A stretch of 64,000 bases of DNA, taken from contig DASYQS010000057.1 of NCBI GenBank assembly GCA_036005185.1, forward strand, positions 62,001 to 126,000, written 5' to 3'. Below the pieces are notes generated by a model. It was given only the letters and a program-made list of their open reading frames with translations. It was not told the DNA's origin and searched no databases. Of this stretch, positions 44,999-53,025 are shown in pieces. Position 1 is the first letter of the stretch, and each line of letters opens with the position of its first letter. The position numbers and the translations under genes were made by a program. Origin of the DNA: VBAU01 sp036005185. Lineage in GTDB: Bacteria > Bacteroidota > Bacteroidia > Chitinophagales > Chitinophagaceae.

Positions 44999-46426
44999 AT
45001 GAATCGAAAACTGATCACAATAATTGCAGGCATTGTCACCAACACATTTTTGTTTGGGCAAAACAAAAATCAAGGGAGAGAAAGCCTTTATGATAAAAAC
45101 TCTATTCCTTCCGTTGGTATCATCAAAAACCTTTCAGACTCAGCCCTACTTGAAGTAGTACAAAAGCAAACCTTTCGTTTTTTCTGGCACGGAGCACATC
45201 CGGTAAGCGGCTTGGCTCTTGAACGCAGTAATACGGTATTTGCCGAATACTATTGGGATTATATCAATGAAGCATGGGACGAACCGAATTTCAGCAAAAC
45301 CAAATTCGGTCCTGATGCCGGCGCAATTGGTGGTACCGGCTTTGGCATTATGAGCACTATCATTGCAGTAGAAAGAAAATGGATCGGACGAGACACGGCT
45401 GTGCGAAGACTAATTAAGATCGCTGATTTTTTAATGAATGCAGATTGTTTTCATGGCATCTATCCTCACTTCATGGATGGCAGAACGGGTAAGACAATAA
45501 GATTCGACAGGTTGGATGACGGCGCCGATCTTGTAGAAACTTCATACTTGCTGATGGGTTTTCTTTGTGCCAGAGAATATTTTAACAGAGATGAACCCCG
45601 TGAAAAATATTTGCGCAAGAGAATTGATCAAATGTGGGGTGCGGCTAACTGGAACTGGCACACCAACGGTGAAAATAAATTGTATTGGCATTGGAGCCCT
45701 AATAATGGCTTTGATATGAACTTTCCCATCTGGGGATGGAATGAATGCTTGATCACTTACATCATGGCCGCCTCTTCACCACGGCATTCCATTTCAAAAG
45801 ATGTGTATAATGGAACATGGGCTGGCAGTGGCGGTTTCAAAAATGGCAAAACTTATTATGGTTACAAATTACCGTTAGGCAACTATGATAAAGGCGGCCC
45901 TTTATTTTTTGAACAATATACTTTCCAGGGAATTGATCCAAATGGCTTAAAAGATTCACTCGACATTGATTATTTCGAACAAGTAAAAAATCACACACTC
46001 ATTAATAGGGCTTATTGCATTGAGAATCCAAAAAAATTTAAAGGATATGCTGAAAATTGCTGGGGATTAACAGCAGGTGATAGCTACAAGGGTTATGTAG
46101 CGCATTGTCCCGAAGTGGATCTGGGTGTGATACAACCTACCGCTGCTCTTTCTTCCATGCCCTTTACTCCAAAAGAAAGCATGGAAGCATTGCGCCATTT
46201 TTACTACGATCTCGGCGATAAAATATGGAGTAAATATGGTTTTGTAGATGGGTTCAGCATTTATCACAATTGGTATGCAAAAAGTCATTTAGCTATTGAT
46301 CAGGGGCCGATTGTAGTGATGATTGAAAATTATCGAACTGGGTTGATCTGGAAATTATTTATGAATATTCCCGAAATACAAAATGGTTTGAAGAAACTTG
46401 GATTTAAAAGCCCTTATTTTAAATAA
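44999..46426 (+). CDS. GH144-like glucanase (third tandem copy), secreted
   Basis: A 475-residue protein with a signal peptide (KLITIIAGIVTNTFLFGQ). The catalytic domain matches the previous paralogue closely (VQKQTFRFFWHGAHP, LDDGADLVETSYLLMG, LYWHWSPNNGFDMNF, GWNECLITYIM, PLFFEQYTFQGIDP) but carries an extra ~20-residue loop near residue 80 (YYWDYINEAWDEPNFSKTKF) and GxxAH in place of DFxH in the first helix. The loop may change substrate binding. ATG 44999 is preferred over TTG 44972. Confidence 0.85.
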   Translation: MNRKLITIIAGIVTNTFLFGQNKNQGRESLYDKNSIPSVGIIKNLSDSALLEVVQKQTFRFFWHGAHPVSGLALERSNTVFAEYYWDYINEAWDEPNFSKTKFGPDAGAIGGTGFGIMSTIIAVERKWIGRDTAVRRLIKIADFLMNADCFHGIYPHFMDGRTGKTIRFDRLDDGADLVETSYLLMGFLCAREYFNRDEPREKYLRKRIDQMWGAANWNWHTNGENKLYWHWSPNNGFDMNFPIWGWNECLITYIMAASSPRHSISKDVYNGTWAGSGGFKNGKTYYGYKLPLGNYDKGGPLFFEQYTFQGIDPNGLKDSLDIDYFEQVKNHTLINRAYCIENPKKFKGYAENCWGLTAGDSYKGYVAHCPEVDLGVIQPTAALSSMPFTPKESMEALRHFYYDLGDKIWSKYGFVDGFSIYHNWYAKSHLAIDQGPIVVMIENYRTGLIWKLFMNIPEIQNGLKKLGFKSPYFK

Positions 46427-46459
46427 CATCAATATTTTTTTCATATAAAACTTAAATAC

Positions 46460-47629
46460 ATGGCTAACAATATTACTCGGCAAGAGTTTCTGCAACGTAC
46501 AGCCATGGCGAGTGCTGCAGTCTTGCTCTCTTCATTGGAGAGCCTTGCTGCTACAACTCCTGATAAAAAATTGAAAGTTGCCATTATTGGTTGCGGAAGT
46601 GTAAGCAATCGCTACATACCACATTTGCAAACATCTCCTTTAATAGAAATTGTAAGTCTTTGCGATATAAAATATGATAGAGCATTGGCTCAAAACAAAC
46701 AATACAATGTAAATGCTGCCACTTATCCGCATATTGATAAGTTGCTGGCGGGCGTTCCTTTTGATATGATGATAACTCTTACTGATATGCAGGTGCATGG
46801 TGAGCTAAATAAAAAAGCATTGACTTCAGGCAAACATGTTTGGAGCGAAAAGCCAATGGCTAATACCTATGCTGAAGGCAAAGCCTTGTTTGACCTTGCA
46901 AAAACCAAAGGCCGTCGCATTTGGGGTGCTCCGGCGGTTGTCAATAGTCCACAGTTTGCATTTATGAGCAAAACAATTCAAGAAGGAAAATTAGGCCGTA
47001 TCGCTTGCGCACATGGCCAGTATGGACACACAGGGCCATCATGGAGCGCATTTTTTTATGAAAAAGGTGGTGGTAGCATGCCCGATCTTGGAGTATATAA
47101 TCTCGCCACGCTTACTGGCTTGTTGGGGCCTGCGAGATCTGTAATGGCCATGACCAGTATTGTAAATCCCGAACGCACCGTGGATGATAAAGGAAAAATA
47201 AAAGTTGAAGCAGAAGACAATGCACAGATATTAATGGAGCATGATAAAAATATTATTTCACATGTTATGTGCGGCTTCAATTATTTTGATCCGCATGGGC
47301 ATGAAGCGAAAGGACAAACATTACATTCTATCCAAATTTATGGCGATGGCGGCAATATGCGATTGATTGGCTATGATTGGGAACCATTGGGAGTTTATCT
47401 TGATACATCATGGACAGAACCCGCCAAATTACTTCAAGAAGATGCAGAAGGTTACCAATGGCAAGAGGGCGCAACAAAAATTGGAGAGGCATTGGTAAAA
47501 AATATTGAACCACGCATTGCAGCAGATCATGCCTTGCATGTGTTGGAAGTAATTGAAGCCGCTCGAAAATCTTCAGCTACGGGAATGAAGGTGAAACTAA
47601 AAAGTAAATTCAAATGGCCGATGGTGTAA
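46460..47629 (+). CDS. Gfo/Idh/MocA family oxidoreductase with N-terminal signal-like segment
   Basis: A 389-residue protein. The N-terminus (ITRQEFLQRTAMASAAVLLSSLESLAA) looks like the Tat-type leader common on such proteins in Bacteroidota, but the twin arginine is degenerate (TRQEF). The Rossmann motif VAIIGCGSVSNRYIPHL starts at ~40, the EKP motif is WSEKPMANTYAEG (~133), and GGGSMPDLGVYNLATL is the substrate-side helix. Periplasmic relatives work in 3-keto-glycoside metabolism. It is followed by PhyH and GMC genes, suggesting an oxidative sugar module. Confidence 0.8.
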   Translation: MANNITRQEFLQRTAMASAAVLLSSLESLAATTPDKKLKVAIIGCGSVSNRYIPHLQTSPLIEIVSLCDIKYDRALAQNKQYNVNAATYPHIDKLLAGVPFDMMITLTDMQVHGELNKKALTSGKHVWSEKPMANTYAEGKALFDLAKTKGRRIWGAPAVVNSPQFAFMSKTIQEGKLGRIACAHGQYGHTGPSWSAFFYEKGGGSMPDLGVYNLATLTGLLGPARSVMAMTSIVNPERTVDDKGKIKVEAEDNAQILMEHDKNIISHVMCGFNYFDPHGHEAKGQTLHSIQIYGDGGNMRLIGYDWEPLGVYLDTSWTEPAKLLQEDAEGYQWQEGATKIGEALVKNIEPRIAADHALHVLEVIEAARKSSATGMKVKLKSKFKWPMV

Positions 47630-47638
47630 TTGATGAGG

Positions 47639-47660
47639 AATGAGTAATGAGTAATGAGTA
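47639..47660. repeat. AATGAGT tandem repeat (three copies)
   Basis: Three perfect copies of the heptamer AATGAGT lie in tandem, plus a partial upstream copy, in the 75-bp gap after the Gfo/Idh stop. A slippage-prone simple repeat; effect unknown. Confidence 0.6.
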
Positions 47661-47704
47661 CGTGACTAACAACATTAAACGTTAAACTTCTTAAACTTCT
47701 TATC

Positions 47705-48532
47705 ATGTCAAACTTTCAGCTAACAACACAGCAAATTGCGGACTATCATAGAGACGGATATTTGATCGTCAAAAATTTTTTAACTGCAGAAGAAGTAAAC
47801 AAACTTTACAATATCGCGATCGAAGATGATACGATGCGAAAGCATTCCTTTGATTTAAATGATCAGACTGGTAAAAAAACAAAGCTTGCATTGTGGTATA
47901 CACCCGGCAATGATGCTTACGGGTTGCTGACAAAAAGCCGCCGGATAATTGATTCGGTAAATACATTATTAGATAGTGATGCACCCGTTTGTCATTTTCA
48001 CAGCAAGCTGATGCAAAAAGAGCCTAAAGTTGGCGGAGCCTGGGAATGGCACCAGGATTATGGTTATTGGTATAAGAATGAATTTTTATTTCCTGAGCAG
48101 ATGATCTCTGTAATGATTGCTATTACGGATGCGAATAAAGAAAATGGTTGTTTGCAAGTGATAAAAGGAACGCATAAAATGGGACGCATAGAACATGGTT
48201 TTGCAGGCGAGCAGGTAGGCGCATCACAACATTATGTTGATCTTGCATTAAAAACAATGGAGCTGGTGTACGTAGAAATAAAAGCGGGCGATGCATTATT
48301 TTTTCATAGTAATATCTTGCATCGCTCCGAAGCAAACCTTTCAGATAAATCAAGATGGTCATTGATCTCCGTTTACAACAGAAGCTCGAATGTGCCATAT
48401 AATGAACCCTCCAATTCAAGCACCATTCCTATCGAAGCTGTGCCCGATGAGGCTTTATTGGAATGGGAAACTGGCGGGTTAAAAGACACAGCTCAGTTTT
48501 TAGAAAAAGAAAAAGATGAAGCCTTAAAATAA
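47705..48532 (+). CDS. phytanoyl-CoA dioxygenase (PhyH) family protein
   Basis: A 275-residue non-heme Fe(II)/2-oxoglutarate-dependent oxygenase. It starts with the family pattern TTQQIADYHRDGYLIVKNFL, has the metal HxD in EWHQDYGYWY (~residue 116), ENGCLQVIKGTHKMGR, and the distal His and Arg in ALFFHSNILHRSEANLSDKSRWS (~197-220). No signal peptide, so cytoplasmic. Its substrate is unknown; relatives hydroxylate small molecules. The gene ends 9 bp before the GMC oxidoreductase gene and probably works in the same pathway. Confidence 0.85.
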   Translation: MSNFQLTTQQIADYHRDGYLIVKNFLTAEEVNKLYNIAIEDDTMRKHSFDLNDQTGKKTKLALWYTPGNDAYGLLTKSRRIIDSVNTLLDSDAPVCHFHSKLMQKEPKVGGAWEWHQDYGYWYKNEFLFPEQMISVMIAITDANKENGCLQVIKGTHKMGRIEHGFAGEQVGASQHYVDLALKTMELVYVEIKAGDALFFHSNILHRSEANLSDKSRWSLISVYNRSSNVPYNEPSNSSTIPIEAVPDEALLEWETGGLKDTAQFLEKEKDEALK

Positions 48533-48541
48533 ATTTCAACT

Positions 48542-50269
48542 ATGCCTGATGATAGTACTCATGTAAAAATAAATTCCAAAGGAATTGCTCAGCACACCTA
48601 TGATGCCATTGTAATAGGCAGCGGCATCAGCGGCGGTTGGGCTGCGAAAGAACTCTGTGAAAAAGGATTAAAAACTTTGGTGCTAGAGCGGGGAAGAAAT
48701 ATCGAGCACATTAAAGATTATCCAACGATGAACACTCCCATTTGGGGTTTTCGTCATCGCGGATGGGTGTCAAAAAATTTAAGGGATGAAAATCCACTCA
48801 TATCGAAAGCAGCAGGATATGATGAAAGCACCCAACATTTTTTTATCAAAGACAAAGATCATCCTTACATACAGGAAAAACCATTCGATTGGATTCGTGG
48901 TTACCAAGTTGGCGGCAAATCGCTTATTTGGGGACGGGCCTGTGCTCGATGGAGCGAATCTGATTTTACTGCTCCTCAACGCTATGGCTATGCCATTGAT
49001 TGGCCGGTGCGCTACAATGAGATAGCGCCTTGGTACAGTCATGTTGAAAGATTTATTGGTGTATGTGGCACCAAAGAAGGTATTGAGTCAATGCCTGATG
49101 GAGAATTTTTGACCGGCTATGAATTGAATTGTGTGGAGCAACATTTAAAAGACGTGTTATGGAATAAATTTAAGAGGCACTATGTATCCGGGCGATGGGC
49201 GCAGGTTACAGAACCCAATGAAATACAAAAACAACAAGGCCGATATTGTCTTAATAGAAACGCTTGTATGCGGGGTTGTCCTTATGGCGGCTATTTTAGT
49301 TCGGTGACCTCTACATTGCCCTGGGCAGAGCAAACTGGAAATCTTACAGTACAGCCTTTTTCTGTTGTTCACTCTGTTATCTACGATCAAAAAAAACAAA
49401 AAGCAATTGGCGTAAGAGTTATTGACGCCAATACCATGAAGGCTACAGAATATTTTGCCAGCATTATTTTTGTAAATGCCTCTGCACTAAATACGAATTT
49501 AATTTTACTTAATTCAGTATCGAACCGTTTTCCCAATGGACTGGGAAATGACAATGGGTTATTGGGAAAATATATTTGCCATCATAATTACAGAGCCGGC
49601 ATGGGTGGAGAATTTGATGGATTTACGGATAAATATTATAAAGTATCAAAACCTGCGGAGTGCATCATTCCTAATTTTAGAAACATATACAAGCAGGATA
49701 CAGATTTTTTAGGGGGTTATGTTATTTTTTCAGGTGCTTACCGTGAAAAAATGAGCGACAAGGGAATACAATCAACTATTGGCGCCGATTTTAAAGAAGC
49801 TATCGGCGAACCGGGTGGCTGGGGTGCATACATGTATTTACAAGGTGAAACGATTCCAAAAGAAAAAAACCATGTCAGACTTAGCAGTGATAAAAAAGAC
49901 CAGTGGGGTATTCCCTTATTAATAACCTCTGTTGATTATGATGATAATGATGAAAAATTGATCAAAGATTTTTTAGAACAAGGTCAAGCGATGCTCGAGG
50001 CAGCCGGCGCTAAAAATATTAATACTTATGTGAATCATCAGGCTCCTGGCCTCGACATTCATGAAATGGGCGGAGTAAGAATGGGCCACGATTCCAAAAC
50101 TTCTTTGCTGAATGAATGGAATCAATTGCATGCCTGCAAAAATGTTTTTGTTACCGATGGTGCCTGCATGACGAGTACGGGAAACCAAAGTCCTTCTATT
50201 TTATATATGGCATTTACAGCAAGGGCCGCCAATCATGCTGTGGAAGAATTAAAAAAAGGAAATCTTTAG
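48542..50269 (+). CDS. GMC family FAD-dependent oxidoreductase
   Basis: A 575-residue flavoprotein. FAD binding: YDAIVIGSGISGGWAAKEL (Gly motif at 26-31), VLERGRNIEHI, and GGKSLIWGRACARW. The C-terminal catalytic region has DIHEMGGVRMGHD (His) and TDGACMTSTGNQSPS (Asn). CMRGCPYGGYFSS is a Cys-rich stretch seen in glucoside-3-dehydrogenase-type GMC proteins. Such large subunits oxidise sugars to 3-keto sugars and usually pair with a small twin-arginine subunit and a cytochrome. No small subunit gene is adjacent here, and no signal peptide is seen. Confidence 0.85.
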   Translation: MPDDSTHVKINSKGIAQHTYDAIVIGSGISGGWAAKELCEKGLKTLVLERGRNIEHIKDYPTMNTPIWGFRHRGWVSKNLRDENPLISKAAGYDESTQHFFIKDKDHPYIQEKPFDWIRGYQVGGKSLIWGRACARWSESDFTAPQRYGYAIDWPVRYNEIAPWYSHVERFIGVCGTKEGIESMPDGEFLTGYELNCVEQHLKDVLWNKFKRHYVSGRWAQVTEPNEIQKQQGRYCLNRNACMRGCPYGGYFSSVTSTLPWAEQTGNLTVQPFSVVHSVIYDQKKQKAIGVRVIDANTMKATEYFASIIFVNASALNTNLILLNSVSNRFPNGLGNDNGLLGKYICHHNYRAGMGGEFDGFTDKYYKVSKPAECIIPNFRNIYKQDTDFLGGYVIFSGAYREKMSDKGIQSTIGADFKEAIGEPGGWGAYMYLQGETIPKEKNHVRLSSDKKDQWGIPLLITSVDYDDNDEKLIKDFLEQGQAMLEAAGAKNINTYVNHQAPGLDIHEMGGVRMGHDSKTSLLNEWNQLHACKNVFVTDGACMTSTGNQSPSILYMAFTARAANHAVEELKKGNL

Positions 50270-50275
50270 AACCCC

Positions 50276-50293
50276 GCCTGCCGGCGGGCAGGC
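50276..50293. repeat. GCCTGCC/GGCAGGC palindrome at the start of the GH43-like gene
   Basis: Arms GCCTGCC (50276-50282) and GGCAGGC (50287-50293). It lies between the GMC stop (50269) and the first ATG (50294) of the next gene. The same arms occur at 58485-58502. It probably belongs to a dispersed G/C-rich palindromic repeat family. Confidence 0.65.
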
Positions 50294-52288
50294 ATGATTT
50301 ATATGATCGTAAGGATTAGCAGGAAAATAATTTTGATACTATCTGCGTCGCCTCAATTGATCTTTCGTTGCGACAGTTTGTTCCGGCATTTCAAAACGTT
50401 GTTCAAGATTCTCTTTTCTATTAAGCAAAGAATTGCTACGTGTATTTGGATAAAAAAGTCTGCGGTTACTTTGTTGCTATTTTGCCTTTTGAATTTTAAA
50501 TTTTTACTTGGTCAACAAAAAACTTATTGCAATCCAATCAATATAGATTATGGCTATACCCCTATTCCCAATTTTACAGAATGGGGAAGGCATAGAGCCA
50601 CCGCCGATCCGGTCATTGTAAATTATAAAAACGATTATTATTTATTTTCTACCAATCAATGGGGCTATTGGTGGAGCAATGATATGCTGCATTGGAATTT
50701 TATCTCTAAAAAATTTTTGCGCCCGTGGAATACCGGTACTTATGATGAGCTTTGTGCTCCTGCTGTTGGCATCATTGGTGATACTGTGATAGTATTTGGT
50801 TCAACCTATACAAAAACCTTTACAATTTGGATGAGCACAAATCCCAAGGCCAATGAATGGAAACCATTGGTTGACTCATTCGAAATTGGTGGTTGGGACC
50901 CTGCATTTTTTACCGATGATGATGGCAAATTGTATATGTATAATGGCAGCAGCAATAACTATCCGGTTTATGGTATCGAGTTAAACAGAAAAACATTTAA
51001 ACCGATTGGAACACGTACTCCCGTGTATTTGTTGCAGGACTGGCGGTATGGCTGGCAACGATTTGGCGAACATATGGACAATACTTTTTTAGATCCTTTT
51101 ATTGAAGGTTCATGGATGACCAAGCATAATAGAAAATATTATTTTCAATATGGGGCGCCGGGCACAGAATTTAGCGGGTATGCAGATGGAGTAGTGGTGG
51201 GCAGTGCACCGTTGTTTGATGGAATAGAGATTACACCTCAATCCGACCCATTGAGTATGAAACTTGGTGGTTTTGCAAGAGGAGCGGGCCATGGTTCTAC
51301 ATTTCAAGATAACAATGGTAACTATTGGCATGTTAGCACTATCATGCTTTCAGTAAAAAATAATTTTGAAAGAAGGGTCGGTATCTGGCCGGCTGGTTTT
51401 GATAAAGATGATGTGATGTGGTGCAATACGGCGTTTGGAGATTATCCGCATTATCTTCCGAACCTCCAACAGTCCTTGCTTAATCAAAATGTTAACAATT
51501 ATGATGACCTTTCAAAAAGCGAGGTTAGTGCCATGGTGGCCTCCCCTGAAGGGGGAGGTCGGGTGGGGGCTTTTACAGGATGGATGTTATTAAACTATAA
51601 CAAACCTATTGCGGTTTCTTCTACGCTTGGAGGTTATCATGCAAATAATGCAAATGATGAGGATATAAAAACTTACTGGAGTGCTGCTACCAGCAATAAA
51701 GGCGAATGGATCCAAACTGATCTTGGAAATATTTCAACGGTGAATGCTGTACAAATAAATTATGCTGATCAGGATGTTGACAGCAATCGTTTAGGAAAGA
51801 TCAATGATCAATATCATCAATATAAACTCTATTATTCGTCAGACGGGAAAAAATGGAATGTCTTAGTGGATAAGAGTAATAATAAAACAGACGTGCCGCA
51901 TGAATATGTTGAAGTTTCACCCGTGCAGGCAAGGTTCATAAAACTGGAAAACATTCACATGCCTACCGGAAAATTTGCTATCAGTGGATTGAGAGTGTTT
52001 GGCAATGGCAACGGAGCCAAACCAGATGCCGTGAAAACGTTTTTTGTGTTGCGTACGGAAAAAGATAAGCGCAGTGGCTGGATAAAGTGGAGTCCGGTGG
52101 GCAATGCTTTTGCCTACAATATTTATTATGGTACGGCGCCGGGTAAGCTATATAACTGTATCATGATGCTTCAGAATAATGAATATTGGTTCAAGGCAAT
52201 GGATAAATTAAAGCAATACTATTTTTCCATTGAAGCTATTAATGAAAATGGAGTTTCACCAAGAACAAAGGTGATAGAAGTCAAATGA
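50294..52288 (+). CDS. GH43-like five-bladed propeller hydrolase with F5/8C (CBM32-like) and Fn3-like modules
   Basis: 664 residues from the first ATG. Residues 1-52 are a basic, hydrophobic tail that does not look conserved; a signal-like segment (SAVTLLLFCLLNFKFLLGQ) follows at ~55-73. The propeller begins RATADPVIVNYKNDYYLFS (~98, first Asp), includes GGWDPAFFTDDDGKLYM and the Glu-containing FIEGSWMTKHNRKYY (~275), and ends ~400. An F5/8C domain spans ~430-570 (DIKTYWSAATSNKGEWIQ, RFIKLENIHMP), then an Fn3-like C-terminus. An in-frame G/C palindrome sits at 51540-51570 in the linker. The real start is uncertain because a repeat abuts ATG 50294. Confidence 0.75.
   Translation: MIYMIVRISRKIILILSASPQLIFRCDSLFRHFKTLFKILFSIKQRIATCIWIKKSAVTLLLFCLLNFKFLLGQQKTYCNPINIDYGYTPIPNFTEWGRHRATADPVIVNYKNDYYLFSTNQWGYWWSNDMLHWNFISKKFLRPWNTGTYDELCAPAVGIIGDTVIVFGSTYTKTFTIWMSTNPKANEWKPLVDSFEIGGWDPAFFTDDDGKLYMYNGSSNNYPVYGIELNRKTFKPIGTRTPVYLLQDWRYGWQRFGEHMDNTFLDPFIEGSWMTKHNRKYYFQYGAPGTEFSGYADGVVVGSAPLFDGIEITPQSDPLSMKLGGFARGAGHGSTFQDNNGNYWHVSTIMLSVKNNFERRVGIWPAGFDKDDVMWCNTAFGDYPHYLPNLQQSLLNQNVNNYDDLSKSEVSAMVASPEGGGRVGAFTGWMLLNYNKPIAVSSTLGGYHANNANDEDIKTYWSAATSNKGEWIQTDLGNISTVNAVQINYADQDVDSNRLGKINDQYHQYKLYYSSDGKKWNVLVDKSNNKTDVPHEYVEVSPVQARFIKLENIHMPTGKFAISGLRVFGNGNGAKPDAVKTFFVLRTEKDKRSGWIKWSPVGNAFAYNIYYGTAPGKLYNCIMMLQNNEYWFKAMDKLKQYYFSIEAINENGVSPRTKVIEVK
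51540..51570. repeat. palindromic C/G-rich repeat inserted in frame in the GH43-like gene
   Basis: Arms CCTCCCC (51540-51546) and GGGGAGG (51552-51558), followed by TCGGGTGGGGGC. It encodes ASPEGGGRVGAF in the linker between the propeller and the F5/8C domain. It is akin to the element at 22870 and clearly richer in G/C than its surroundings. Confidence 0.65.
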
Positions 52289-52307
52289 TAAAAGTCAAAC
52301 AAGTCAT

Positions 52308-52970
52308 ATGAAGAAAATAAAATTGTTTCTGTGTTTATTTTTTATTGTCAATGTCTTGTATGCACAAGAATGGAAATTTCCTTTCTGGAGTGATATAGAG
52401 GCTTTCAAAAAGCAAGATAGTGTTCAGTCACCGCCGAAACACGCTATTCTTTTTATTGGCAGTTCGTCATTTACCAATTGGAAAGATGTGAAAGATTATT
52501 TTCCTGGTTATACAATTATTAATCGGGGATTTGGTGGTTCTACTCTATTGGATCAAATTCGATATGTAAATGATATTGTGTTTCCTTATAAGCCAAAGCA
52601 AATTGTGATCTACTGCGGGGAAAACGATTTAGCTTCTTCTGACACAGTAACCAGTGAAATAGTTTTTAAAAGATTTACAACACTTTTTAATTTAATAAGG
52701 AAAAAATTACCGGATGTTCCGGTTGTTTTTATTTCAATAAAGCCAAGCCCAAGTCGCTGGTTTTTGAGACAAAAGATGATAACTGCAAATAGCAAGATCA
52801 AAAGCTTCCTTGCCACCAAGAAAAAAACGGTATTTGTTGATGTTTATCATAAAATGTTAGGGGCAGATGGTTTACCTCTGCAAGCAATTTTTTTAGAGGA
52901 TAATTTGCACATGAATGCTAAAGGCTATGCTATTTGGCAAAAACAAATTAAACCTCATTTAAAAAATTGA
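52308..52970 (+). CDS. SGNH/GDSL-type esterase
   Basis: A 220-residue secreted protein with a signal peptide (LFLCLFFIVNVLYAQ). The SGNH blocks are in order: block I ILFIGSSSFTNW (nucleophile Ser probably 53), block II Gly in INRGFGGSTLLDQI, block III Asn in IYCGENDLAS, and block V Asp/His in LEDNLHMNAKGYAIW. In a glycan-degrading locus such enzymes usually remove acetyl or other ester groups from sugars. It is 19 bp after the GH43-like gene. Substrate unknown. Confidence 0.85.
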   Translation: MKKIKLFLCLFFIVNVLYAQEWKFPFWSDIEAFKKQDSVQSPPKHAILFIGSSSFTNWKDVKDYFPGYTIINRGFGGSTLLDQIRYVNDIVFPYKPKQIVIYCGENDLASSDTVTSEIVFKRFTTLFNLIRKKLPDVPVVFISIKPSPSRWFLRQKMITANSKIKSFLATKKKTVFVDVYHKMLGADGLPLQAIFLEDNLHMNAKGYAIWQKQIKPHLKN

Positions 52971-53025
52971 TCATTAAAAAGTCGCAGCCGGAAGTAATAA
53001 TTTCAAAATAGGTGACTTATTTAAC

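Noticed and set aside
46460..46560. Canonical Tat signal on the Gfo/Idh protein
   Set aside because: Only one Arg is in the TRQEF motif, so a true twin-arginine signal is not supported, though a degenerate or Sec-type leader remains possible.
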